This document shows, piece by piece, positions 8,734-17,325 of a stretch of 64,000 nucleotides of DNA. The notes beneath the pieces were generated by a model that saw only the letters and a program-made list of their open reading frames with translations, did no database searches and was not told the DNA's origin. Numbering within the stretch: position 1 is the first letter of the stretch; each line of letters opens with the position of its first letter. Source of the DNA: Aggregatibacter actinomycetemcomitans DSM 8324 (GTDB taxonomy: Bacteria > Pseudomonadota > Gammaproteobacteria > Enterobacterales > Pasteurellaceae); NCBI RefSeq assembly GCF_000372365.1, contig NZ_AQUU01000002.1, positions 111,228 to 175,227 on the forward strand, written 5' to 3'. The position numbers and the translations under genes are program-made.

Positions 8734-9924
8734 ATGAGTTCAGCTCAAATCAACAGACCAAAGCGTTCCCATGTGTTCTTTTTGAAACTGGCTTTGGGTG
8801 TATTCGTATTACTTTTTGCCGCAATGATTGTGATGAATTATATGAAATCAAAAGGCATTGCGGATTTCCTTGCCAATCAAGGCGAATCCCCGTCACCGGT
8901 GACAGCAATGACTGTTACTTCGCAACAGTGGACACCGGTTATTGAAACCACCGGTCTGGTGCGTCCGAACCAAGGGGCTATATTAAGTGCACAAAGTGCG
9001 GGTACGATTTCAAAAGTTTTAGTGGAGAACGGACAAAACGTCAAGAAAGGTGATGTGTTGGTGGAATTAGATAGTTCCGTTGAACGCGCCGGTTTACGGG
9101 CTGCCGAAGCGCAAGTGATTTCGTTGCGTCAAACCTATCAACGTTATGCGAATCTGGCAAAAAGCGGTGGCGTTTCCCGCCAGGAATTGGATAACGCCAA
9201 AGCAGCGTATGATGCGCAGGTTGCCAATGTGGAATCTTTAAAAGCCACCGTTGAGCGTCGCCAAATCCTTGCACCGTTTGACGGCAAGGCGGGTATTGTG
9301 AAAGTGAATGTGGGGCAATATGTATCAAACGGCACCGAAATCGTGCGTGTGGAAGACCGCAGTTCCATGAAAGTGGATTTTTCCATTGCACAAAATTTGT
9401 TGGATGAATTACGTCTTGGTCAAAAAGTGACTGCCACTGCCGATGCCCGCTTAGGGGAAACCTTTGCTGCGAAAGTGACTGCTATCGAACCGGCAATCAG
9501 TTCTTCTACCGGTTTAGTTGATGTGCAAGCCACATTCGAGCCGGAGGATGGAGTGAAATTATTATCCGGTATGTTTACCCGTTTAAACGTGGCATTGCAG
9601 ACGGAATACGATCAAATCGTGGTGCCGCAAGTGGCGGTGAGCTACAACATGTATGGCGAATCACTTTATATTTTGACCGCACTTTCTGATGAAGAAAAAT
9701 TCGCCTCAAAAGGCGATGTAAACAAAATGTACCGCGCCCATCAAATCACCGTATTTACCAAAGATCGCCAAGGCATCTATTCTCAATTAAAAGGCGATGA
9801 AGTGAAAATCGGCGATAAAATCATTACCGGCGGTCAGCAAAGTTTAAGCAACGGCTCGTTAGTGATTGTTGTGGATAAACAAGGCGTGGGTACCACTCAA
9901 CCGGCAAGTAAAACTAACCTCTAA
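8734..9924 (+). CDS. acrA: RND efflux periplasmic adaptor (AcrA/MexA type)
   Basis: 396 residues from the ATG at 8734, preceded by ACGGAG; a longer frame from 8509 only reads through the repressor gene. It has one N-terminal membrane helix (VFFLKLALGVFVLLFAAMIVMNY) and no lipobox, so it is membrane-anchored rather than a lipoprotein. Next come a biotinyl-lipoyl half (GTISKVLVENGQNVKKGDVLVELD), a helical hairpin (LRQTYQRYANLAKSGGVSRQELDNAK), the second lipoyl half (ILAPFDGKAGIVKVNVGQYV) and beta-barrel segments. It links the inner-membrane pump to a TolC-type channel, which is not encoded here. Confidence 0.94.
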   Translation: MSSAQINRPKRSHVFFLKLALGVFVLLFAAMIVMNYMKSKGIADFLANQGESPSPVTAMTVTSQQWTPVIETTGLVRPNQGAILSAQSAGTISKVLVENGQNVKKGDVLVELDSSVERAGLRAAEAQVISLRQTYQRYANLAKSGGVSRQELDNAKAAYDAQVANVESLKATVERRQILAPFDGKAGIVKVNVGQYVSNGTEIVRVEDRSSMKVDFSIAQNLLDELRLGQKVTATADARLGETFAAKVTAIEPAISSSTGLVDVQATFEPEDGVKLLSGMFTRLNVALQTEYDQIVVPQVAVSYNMYGESLYILTALSDEEKFASKGDVNKMYRAHQITVFTKDRQGIYSQLKGDEVKIGDKIITGGQQSLSNGSLVIVVDKQGVGTTQPASKTNL

Positions 9925-9937
9925 TTAGGACCAGCGA

Positions 9938-12900
9938 ATGAAATTTACCGATATATTTATTCGACGCCCGGTACTTGCGGTTTCAATCAGCCTGTTAATT
10001 ATCATTCTTGGGTTGCAGGCGATTTCCAAATTGACGGTGCGTGAATACCCTAAAATGACCACAACCGTAATTCAGGTTTCCACAGTGTATCCCGGTGCAG
10101 ATGCCAACTTGATCCAGGCATTTGTAACTTCGAAGCTGGAGGAAGCGGTGACGCAGGCAGATAACGTGGATTATATGTCTTCCTCTAGTAGCCCGAGCAG
10201 CTCTACCATTACGGTAAAAATGAAATTAAATACTGACCCGAACGCATCACTTGCCGATGTGTTGGCGAAGGTGAACTCGGTACGTTCCGAGTTGCCAAAG
10301 GGGATAGAAGACCCGACAGTGAGCTCATCAACCGGTGGTTCGGGGATTATGTATATTAGCTTCCGCTCCGGTAAATTAGATGCCAGCCAGGTGACCGACT
10401 ACATTGAACGTGTGGTAAAACCGCAGTTCTTCACCGTTGAAGGGGTGGCGAGCGTGCAAATTTTCGGGGCCTCCGAATATGCGCTGCGTATTTGGTTGGA
10501 TCCGCAAAAAATGGCGGCGCAAAATCTTTCCGCGACACAAGTGATGTCCGCCTTGTCGGCAAATAACGTGCAAACGGCGGCAGGTAACGATAACGGTTTT
10601 TATGTGGTATATAAAAACAAAGTGGATACCACCACGAAATCCGTGTATGAATTAAGCAAACTTATTGTGTATTCCAGTGGCGATAAATTGGTTCGCTTAC
10701 GTGATATTGCGGATATTGAATTGAATAAATCCAGCGATACCGCCCGTGCGGTGGCGAATGGTGCCGATTCGGTGGTGTTGGCGATTAATCCGACCTCTTC
10801 CGCAAACCCGTTAACCGTAGCAGAAAAAATTCTGCCGTTGTATGAAAACATTAAAAATAACCTGCCGGATGCCATTCAAACCGACATTTTGTATGACCGC
10901 ACTATTGCTATCAATAACTCCATTGATGAAGTGGTGAAAACCATCATTGAAGCGACCATTATCGTGTTAGTGGTGATTACCATGTTTATCGGTTCCTTCC
11001 GTGCGATTTTGATTCCGGTGATTACCATTCCGATTTCCCTTATCGGAGTAATCATGATGCTGCAAACCTTGGATTTCTCCATTAACCTGATGACCTTGCT
11101 TGCCTTGATTTTGGCGATTGGGTTGGTGGTGGATGATGCCATTGTGGTATTGGAAAACGTTGACCGTCACATTAAACTGGGCGAAACCCCATTCCGCGCA
11201 GCGATTATCGGGACCCGTGAAATTGCCGTGCCGGTGATTTCTATGACTATCGCTTTGATTGCGGTGTATTCTCCGATGGCATTGATGGGCGGGATTACCG
11301 GTACGTTATTTAAAGAGTTTGCTTTAACCCTTGCCGGTGCGGTGTTCATTTCCGGTATCGTGGCATTAACTCTGTCGCCGATGATGACCAGTAAATTACT
11401 GAAAGCACACGATCAACCAAGTAAATTGGAAGAACGTGTGAACCGCACTTTAACGAGGGTTAACAATATTTACGCATACATTTTGGATTTAGTGATGCAA
11501 AACCGTAAATGTATGTTGGTGTTCGCTGCTATTATTTTTGCGACCCTGCCGGTGTTGTTTAAATCGCTATCCAGCGAGTTGACGCCGGCGGAAGATAAGG
11601 GCGCATTCTTGGCAATCGGTTCTGCACCTTCTAACGTGAACGTGGATTATGTGCAAGCTGCCATGGCACCGTACCAGGAAATTCTGACCAACACGCCTGA
11701 AGTGCAGTTCGCCATGACCATTTCCGGTGTGCCGAGTTCCAACCAATCTCTTAACGTAGTGACCTTAAAAGACTGGAGCGAACGTTCCAAGAGTCAGGCG
11801 CAAGTATTGGAAGAATTGAACAACAAAGCGAAATCCATTCCGGAAGTGTCCGTCAGTGGCTTCGCTTTCCCGGAAATTAACACCGGAGAACAAGGACCAC
11901 CAATTGGTTTTATCATTAGTACATCACAAGGTTATAATGATTTGGCAAGTGTTGCCGGTAAATTTTTGGAAGCGATGCAAAAATCAGGTAAATTCGTTTA
12001 CACGAACTTGGATTTGAAATTTGATACGGCACAAATGCACATTAAAATAGACCGTGAAAAAGCCGGTACTTACGGCATCACCATGCAACAAATCAGTGCC
12101 ACATTGGGTAGTTTTCTTTCTGCAGCAACGGTTGAGCGGGTAGATATTGACGGTCGCGCCTATAAAATTATTTCACAGGTAAAACGTGAAAATCGTTTAT
12201 CGCCGGAAAGCTGGAAAAATTATTATGTCAGCGCAGCCAACGGCAAATCTGTACCGTTAAGTAGCCTGGTTACTATGTCATTAGAACCGCAGCCAAGCTC
12301 ATTACCACGTTTCAGCCAGTTGAACTCTGCTGTAATCAGTGCTGTGCCAATGCCGGGTTCTTCCATCGGGGATGCCATCCAATGGTTGCAAGACAACGCC
12401 CAAGAGTTATTACCACAAGGCTATAACTACGATTTTAAAGGCGAAGCGCGTCAGTTGGTACAAGAGGGCAATGCCTTAGCGGTGACCTTCGTGTTGGCGG
12501 TGGTTATCATCTTCTTGGTGCTGGCGATTCAGTTTGAATCCATTCGTGACCCATTGGTGATCATGATTTCCGTACCGCTGGCAATTAGTGGTGCGTTGTT
12601 GGCACTCAACTTCTTCGGCTTTATTGGCGTGGCGGGCAGTACCCTGAACATTTATTCGCAGGTGGGCTTGATTACGCTGGTGGGCTTGATCACCAAACAC
12701 GGTATTTTGATGTGTGAAGTGGCGAAAGAAGAACAGTTAAACCACGGTAAAACCCGTATTGAAGCCATTACCGAGGCGGCGAAAGTGCGGTTGCGTCCGA
12801 TTCTGATGACTACCGCTGCGATGATTGCCGGTCTTATTCCGTTGCTTTACGCAACCGGTGCCGGCGCGGTGTCCCGTTTCAGTATCGGTATCGTCATCGT

Positions 12901-13036
12901 TGCCGGTTTGGCAATCGGTACGCTGTTCACCTTGTTCGTGTTGCCGGTGATTTATTCTTACATCGCAAGCGAACACAAACCGCTACCGGAATTTGATGAA
13001 AACATCAAACCGATTGAAGGTGAGATAAATCATTAA
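9938..13036 (+). CDS. acrB: RND multidrug efflux pump inner-membrane subunit (AcrB type)
   Basis: 1032 residues, the normal size for an HAE1-type proton-driven exporter. The start MKFTDIFIRRPVLAVSISLL gives TM1. TM4 carries the proton-relay aspartates in LAIGLVVDDAIVVLENVDRH, and TM10 carries the partner lysine in GLITKHGILMCEVAKEE. Two large periplasmic loops follow TM1 and TM7. It begins 13 bases after acrA and completes the operon; a terminator follows. Substrates cannot be read; the H. influenzae orthologue exports dyes, detergents and macrolides. Confidence 0.95.
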   Translation: MKFTDIFIRRPVLAVSISLLIIILGLQAISKLTVREYPKMTTTVIQVSTVYPGADANLIQAFVTSKLEEAVTQADNVDYMSSSSSPSSSTITVKMKLNTDPNASLADVLAKVNSVRSELPKGIEDPTVSSSTGGSGIMYISFRSGKLDASQVTDYIERVVKPQFFTVEGVASVQIFGASEYALRIWLDPQKMAAQNLSATQVMSALSANNVQTAAGNDNGFYVVYKNKVDTTTKSVYELSKLIVYSSGDKLVRLRDIADIELNKSSDTARAVANGADSVVLAINPTSSANPLTVAEKILPLYENIKNNLPDAIQTDILYDRTIAINNSIDEVVKTIIEATIIVLVVITMFIGSFRAILIPVITIPISLIGVIMMLQTLDFSINLMTLLALILAIGLVVDDAIVVLENVDRHIKLGETPFRAAIIGTREIAVPVISMTIALIAVYSPMALMGGITGTLFKEFALTLAGAVFISGIVALTLSPMMTSKLLKAHDQPSKLEERVNRTLTRVNNIYAYILDLVMQNRKCMLVFAAIIFATLPVLFKSLSSELTPAEDKGAFLAIGSAPSNVNVDYVQAAMAPYQEILTNTPEVQFAMTISGVPSSNQSLNVVTLKDWSERSKSQAQVLEELNNKAKSIPEVSVSGFAFPEINTGEQGPPIGFIISTSQGYNDLASVAGKFLEAMQKSGKFVYTNLDLKFDTAQMHIKIDREKAGTYGITMQQISATLGSFLSAATVERVDIDGRAYKIISQVKRENRLSPESWKNYYVSAANGKSVPLSSLVTMSLEPQPSSLPRFSQLNSAVISAVPMPGSSIGDAIQWLQDNAQELLPQGYNYDFKGEARQLVQEGNALAVTFVLAVVIIFLVLAIQFESIRDPLVIMISVPLAISGALLALNFFGFIGVAGSTLNIYSQVGLITLVGLITKHGILMCEVAKEEQLNHGKTRIEAITEAAKVRLRPILMTTAAMIAGLIPLLYATGAGAVSRFSIGIVIVAGLAIGTLFTLFVLPVIYSYIASEHKPLPEFDENIKPIEGEINH

Positions 13037-13057
13037 CCAGAATTGTTTGTAGAACCG

Positions 13058-13094
13058 ACCGCACTTTTGAGCAATCAAAGTGCGGTTTTTTTAT
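13058..13094 (+). terminator. Uptake-sequence inverted-pair terminator after acrB
   Basis: ACCGCACTTT and AAAGTGCGGT form a 10-bp stem with a 9-base loop, followed by seven T residues. It closes the acrR-acrA-acrB operon. Confidence 0.9.
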
Positions 13095-13189
13095 AGCGTA
13101 AATCCTGCTCACGTTATATTTAAAAGCATATAGCATTGCAGTAAAATTCATTCTCGAAGACGACCGCACTTTTAGGAGTAGGAAAAAAC

Positions 13190-13990
13190 ATGACTATTGA
13201 CGACATTGATTTTAACGAACTCTATAAACAACATCTTATCGCCTGCCATCATTACAATTTGCCATCGGAAAAATGGGATAAAAAGGCGACGAAAATGGCG
13301 GAAAATCCGGTAGGCAAAACCAGTCGTTACAATCAGCAATTGCTGCAAACCATACAGGTGCAGTCGCATGAAACCGTGCTCGACATCGGTTGCGGACCGG
13401 GCACCTTTGCCCTTCCTTTGGCGCAACAATGCCGACAGGTTTACGCGTTGGATTACAGCGTGGGGATGCTTGATGTGCTGGCGGATTATAAGCAAAAGCT
13501 GCAACTGGAAAATGTCACCTTAATTCACCGTTCCTGGGTGGAGGATTGGGCAGATGTGCCGCAGGCGGATGTGGTTTTAGCGTCGCGTTCCACTTTGGTG
13601 GATGATTTGGACGATATGATCGACAAACTTCGCACCAAAGCGAAAAAACGCGTTTATCTTACGTCTATCACACAACGGCATTTTTTAGATGAAGGGGTTT
13701 TCAGCGCCATCGGGCGCGAAGACATCGGCTTTCCGAGTTACATTTATTTGCTTAATCGGCTTTACCAAAAAGGCATTCAAGCCAATCTGAATTTCATCGA
13801 AACGGAATCCGGTCGTTTTATGGGCGAGACCTACGAGGATTTACTCAACTCCGTCGAATTTTCGTTAGGACAGTTGAGTGAAAAAGAAAAACAGGGGCTG
13901 GCGGCGTTTTATCGTCAAAAACAACAGAACAACGAACCCATTGCGCACGGACAACACAAATGGGCACTGATTTGGTGGAAGGTGGAATAA
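13190..13990 (+). CDS. Class I SAM-dependent methyltransferase
   Basis: 266 residues with the SAM-binding motif I VLDIGCGPGTFALPLAQQC (about residues 64-82), motif II ALDYSVGMLDVL, and a downstream ADVVLASRST segment. It resembles the uncharacterised H. influenzae HI0095 methyltransferase; I do not know its substrate. A TAGGAG ribosome-binding site precedes the ATG. It stands alone between two terminator or intergenic regions. Confidence 0.82.
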   Translation: MTIDDIDFNELYKQHLIACHHYNLPSEKWDKKATKMAENPVGKTSRYNQQLLQTIQVQSHETVLDIGCGPGTFALPLAQQCRQVYALDYSVGMLDVLADYKQKLQLENVTLIHRSWVEDWADVPQADVVLASRSTLVDDLDDMIDKLRTKAKKRVYLTSITQRHFLDEGVFSAIGREDIGFPSYIYLLNRLYQKGIQANLNFIETESGRFMGETYEDLLNSVEFSLGQLSEKEKQGLAAFYRQKQQNNEPIAHGQHKWALIWWKVE

Positions 13991-14642
13991 AAAAGTGCTC
14001 ATAATCAAGGCCGGCTTGGTTGTTCCCCTTTTGGGCCGTCGGCATAGCCGACGTTTAAAAGCGTTGCTTGTTGTGCAGTCGGTTTTTCCGGTGTTTTTTA
14101 GAGGATTATCAAACCCACCTTATGCTTATTTCGAAAATTCAATTCAACCTGTCTAAAGTCCGTACAAAAAATAGCGTGCCGGCTTTGGTGGTTGTGCATT
14201 AAATTCCATAGTATTGTCCTATGTCTGAAAGGTTTCGTTAGGAGGGCTTGTTGTAGAGAAGCCAATTTGATTTTTCAAAGCATAACGCCTTGACGAATCA
14301 GGCGTTCAGGCGTAACATTGCGCGCGATTTAGTAACAAGAGGACACACACTTTGGACAGTCACAGTCGATACCGAACGGAGTTTTCACTGTAACTATCGC
14401 CCGTCTCACTTATCGGCGATAGTTTCGCGGGTAAGTATCTTTTACCTTTCTCTTTTTCGGCATCTTTTTCGCCAAACGAAAATTTGCAAAAGATTCATCT
14501 ATTACAGCTCACTTTTTTGTCGTTAGCTTTTTGTCGTTAAAAAACACGCGTAAAAACGACCGCCCTTTCGTTGTTGTCTGTAATTTATTCGTTTGATCGT
14601 TGTTCATCGCGTTGTGCATTATCCAATCGGGAGTATGACAAA
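13991..14642 (+). other. 650-base region upstream of corA with a possible structured leader
   Basis: No convincing long gene. A small hairpin (GTCGGC/GCCGAC) sits near 14038-14052. A 26-codon frame (14122-14202, starting MLISKIQFNLSKV) lacks clear support. At 14392-14424 there is a perfect 10-bp stem, AACTATCGCC with GGCGATAGTT, around a 13-base loop, preceded by a possible ACAGT/ACTGT helper stem (14356-14391). It is not followed by a T run, so it is not a simple terminator. It lies about 220 bases before corA and could be part of a regulated leader, but it matches no riboswitch that I recognise. Confidence 0.35.
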
Positions 14643-15590
14643 ATGATAAATGCCTTTGCCCTTGAAGATGCTCGTCTGGTTCGCATTGACGAAACCACCG
14701 AGCCGTTAAATACCGCCATTTGGATCGATTTACTGGAACCGACCGTGGAAGAGCGTGACATGTTGCAGGAAAGTTTGGGTCAGAGTTTGGCATCCTTTCT
14801 GGAATTAGAAGACATCGAGGCATCTGCACGTTTTTTTGAAGACGAAGACGGTTTGCACCTGCACTCGTTCTTTTATTGTGAAGATGAAAACGATTATGCG
14901 GATTTAGCCAGTGTGGCGTTCACCATTCGCGACGGGCGTTTGTTTACCCTGCGTGATCGCGAATTACCGGCGTTCCGTTTATATCGTATGCGTTCCCGTA
15001 ATCAGCGTTTAATTGAATGTAATTCCTATGAATTATTGCTGGATTTGTTTGAAACTAAAATCGAGCAGCTGGCGGATGTGATTGAAAACGTGTACGCGGA
15101 TTTGGAAAAATTAAGCCGTGTGGTGTTGGACGGCACCCAAGGGGAAGCCTTCGACGAAGCCCTGGCAACCTTAACGGAACAAGAAGACACCAGTTCCAAA
15201 GTGCGTTTGTGTTTGATGGATACGCAACGTGCGTTAAGTTTTTTGGTGCGCAAAACCCGCTTACCGGCGAACCAGTTGGAGCAGGCGCGTGAAATTTTAC
15301 GAGACATTGAGTCCTTACAACCGCATAATGAATCCCTGTTCCAAAAAGTGAACTTCCTACTGCAAGCCGCGATGGGTTTCATTAATATTGAGCAGAACCG
15401 CATTATTAAAATCTTCTCCGTTGTGTCGGTAATTTTTCTACCGCCGACATTGGTGGCATCCAACTACGGCATGAACTTCAGCGATATGCCGGAGCTGGGA
15501 CTGAAATTTGGTTATCCGATGGCATTGGGTTTAATGGCACTGGCGGCGTTTGCGCCGTATTGGTATTTCAAACGTAAAGGCTGGTTATAA
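14643..15590 (+). CDS. corA: Magnesium/cobalt transport protein CorA
   Basis: 315 residues from the ATG at 14643, preceded by CGGGAG; 24 extra upstream codons in frame are not family-like. A large acidic N-terminal cytoplasmic domain is followed by a long helical stalk and two C-terminal membrane helices. The pore signature YGMNF occurs at the end of TM1 ([16 protein letters not shown]), and the extreme C-terminus is basic ([10 protein letters not shown]). It forms a homopentameric Mg2+ channel in the inner membrane. yggT follows after 15 bases. Confidence 0.95.
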   Translation: MINAFALEDARLVRIDETTEPLNTAIWIDLLEPTVEERDMLQESLGQSLASFLELEDIEASARFFEDEDGLHLHSFFYCEDENDYADLASVAFTIRDGRLFTLRDRELPAFRLYRMRSRNQRLIECNSYELLLDLFETKIEQLADVIENVYADLEKLSRVVLDGTQGEAFDEALATLTEQEDTSSKVRLCLMDTQRALSFLVRKTRLPANQLEQAREILRDIESLQPHNESLFQKVNFLLQAAMGFINIEQNRIIKIFSVVSVIFLPPTLVASNYGMNFSDMPELGLKFGYPMALGLMALAAFAPYWYFKRKGWL

Positions 15591-15605
15591 TTTTAAGGAA
15601 ACAGC

Positions 15606-16166
15606 ATGAATTCAATTCAATTTCTTATTGCGACGGCAATTAGCGTATATAGCTTCATTTTAATTTTACGCACTTGGTTTCAACTGGCGGGCGTGGATTT
15701 TTATAATCCGTTATCGCAAGCCTTAGTCAAAGCCACTCAGCCGGTGGTGGTGCCGTTAAGCAAATTGGCGCCGACGGTCAAGGGCGTGAACACCGCCGCT
15801 TTATTAGCGTGTTTTATTTTGGGATTGGTGAAATTCCCGTTGTTGAATCTGTTCGGCACCATCGGAGCCGCGTCCCTGTTTGAATATGCCATTATCGGCG
15901 TGTTAAGCGTGGTGCATAGTATCGGCGAAGCGATTTTTTATGTGTTGTTGGTGGGCGCTATTCTAAGCTGGTTTAATCGTGGCGCCGGTCAAACCCAATA
16001 TCTTTTGTATCAATTAAGCGAACCGGTGTTACGCCCGGTTCGTAAAATCCTGCCGAATACCGGCATGATCGACTTTTCGCCGATGGTGGTAGTTTTTGTG
16101 TTGTACCTGCTTAATCGCGTGTTATACGACATGTTCGGCGGACTTTGGGTCGCCGCGGCGTTTTAA
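15606..16166 (+). CDS. yggT: YggT family integral membrane protein
   Basis: 186 residues made of two similar hydrophobic halves, each with a pair of membrane segments, as in the duplicated YggT family. The second half has [33 protein letters not shown], the family's L-S-EP-L-P-R motif; the first half has a weaker copy ([19 protein letters not shown]). Family members have been linked to osmotic tolerance, envelope homeostasis and division, but no firm biochemical role is known. yggU follows, the usual pairing. Confidence 0.85.
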   Translation: MNSIQFLIATAISVYSFILILRTWFQLAGVDFYNPLSQALVKATQPVVVPLSKLAPTVKGVNTAALLACFILGLVKFPLLNLFGTIGAASLFEYAIIGVLSVVHSIGEAIFYVLLVGAILSWFNRGAGQTQYLLYQLSEPVLRPVRKILPNTGMIDFSPMVVVFVLYLLNRVLYDMFGGLWVAAAF

Positions 16167-16191
16167 GGCAATCACTTCTAAGGTCAACAGC

Positions 16192-16485
16192 ATGGCGGCA
16201 GTGGAACGAAAGGGCGCGGGTTTGCGCCTGAGAATTTTCTTACAACCGAAAGCCGCCAAAGATCAGATTGTCGGATTGCATGATGACGAATTGAAAATCA
16301 GCATTACCGCCCCGCCTGTAGATGGGCAGGCAAACGCCCATCTTCTCAAGTTCCTCAGTAAACTTTTCAAAGTACCGAAAAGCAGCATTGTATTGGAAAA
16401 AGGCGAACTTAATCGCCATAAACAGGTTCTAATTCCTAGTCCCAAAGTCATTCCGCCGCAAATTGAACCTTACTTAACGCCGTAA
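16192..16485 (+). CDS. yggU: DUF167/YggU family protein
   Basis: 97 residues from the ATG at 16192. Family features are [45 protein letters not shown] and a basic [11 protein letters not shown] turn. The fold is a small alpha/beta unit of unknown function. It follows yggT by 25 bases, the conserved order in gammaproteobacteria. An uptake sequence overlaps the region right after the stop. Confidence 0.85.
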   Translation: MAAVERKGAGLRLRIFLQPKAAKDQIVGLHDDELKISITAPPVDGQANAHLLKFLSKLFKVPKSSIVLEKGELNRHKQVLIPSPKVIPPQIEPYLTP

Positions 16486-16601
16486 AAGTGCGGTCAAAAA
16501 TGACAACGTTTTTACTGGACAGAAAACGAAATAAGCGGAAAATAAGCAGCCGAATGACAATTTATTCTTATTTCTCATTATGTTATTGAAAGGAGACTGC
16601 A

Positions 16602-17261
16602 ATGAGCGTGACCAAACAGCAAGTATTAGACGCGTTCCATTTTCGTTGCGCCACGCGCTATTACGATCCCGCCCGCAAAATCAGCAAAGAAGATTTCGAC
16701 TATATTTTAGAACTCGGTCGCTTGTCGCCAAGCTCGGTAGGCTCCGAACCTTGGCAGTTTTTAGTGATTCAAAATCCTGAATTACGTCAAGCTTTAAAAC
16801 CGGTGAGCTGGGGCATGGCAACCCAACTGGACGACGCCAGCCATGTGGTAGTGATTTTAGCCAATAAAAAAGCCCGTTATGATTCGGAAGATTTTCGTAA
16901 CAATTTATTACGTCGCGGCTTAAATGAAGAACAATTACAAAACGCGTTGGCGATTTATAAAAAGTTTCAAATAGAAGATATAAACGTCTTAGAAAACGAC
17001 CGCACTTTATTCGACTGGGCAAGCAAACAGACCTATATTGCCCTTGCCAACATGATGACCGGCTCTGCACTTATCGGCATCGACAGCTGCCCGATTGAGG
17101 GCTTTAACTATGCGGAAGTAAACCGTATCCTGGCGCAAACCGGCGCTTATAATGCGGACAAATATGCGGTTTCCGTGGCGGCAACATTCGGCTATCGTGC
17201 CAAAGACATACGCCCGAAAGCACGCAAACCGCTTAATGAAATTGTTCATTGGATCGAATAA
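16602..17261 (+). CDS. NAD(P)H-dependent nitroreductase family flavoprotein
   Basis: 219 residues of the NfsB/FMN-dependent nitroreductase fold: FHFRCATRYYDPARKISKEDF at the N-terminus (FMN phosphate-binding arginines), LSPSSVGSEPWQFLVIQN, and GIDSCPIEGFNYAEVNRIL near residue 165. It matches the size and motifs of the H. influenzae nitroreductase (HI1278) used for nitroaromatic and quinone reduction. An AAAGGAG ribosome-binding site precedes the ATG. It is monocistronic or co-transcribed with the downstream sulfatase-fold gene. Confidence 0.88.
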   Translation: MSVTKQQVLDAFHFRCATRYYDPARKISKEDFDYILELGRLSPSSVGSEPWQFLVIQNPELRQALKPVSWGMATQLDDASHVVVILANKKARYDSEDFRNNLLRRGLNEEQLQNALAIYKKFQIEDINVLENDRTLFDWASKQTYIALANMMTGSALIGIDSCPIEGFNYAEVNRILAQTGAYNADKYAVSVAATFGYRAKDIRPKARKPLNEIVHWIE

Positions 17262-17325
17262 ATTATGATGAATCCGTTCCTGCGCCAAAGCGCATGGGCG
17301 GATTTTTTGCATTTGGAGAATTGAC

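Noticed and set aside
11000..13000. Several long antisense frames in acrB
   Set aside because: Typical shadow frames of a GC-biased membrane-protein gene; composition is His/Gln/Asn-rich nonsense.
14290..14526. Open frame of 78 codons upstream of corA
   Set aside because: No ribosome-binding site, low-complexity hydrophobic C-terminus and it runs through the palindromic hairpin. Looks like chance frame in a structured region.
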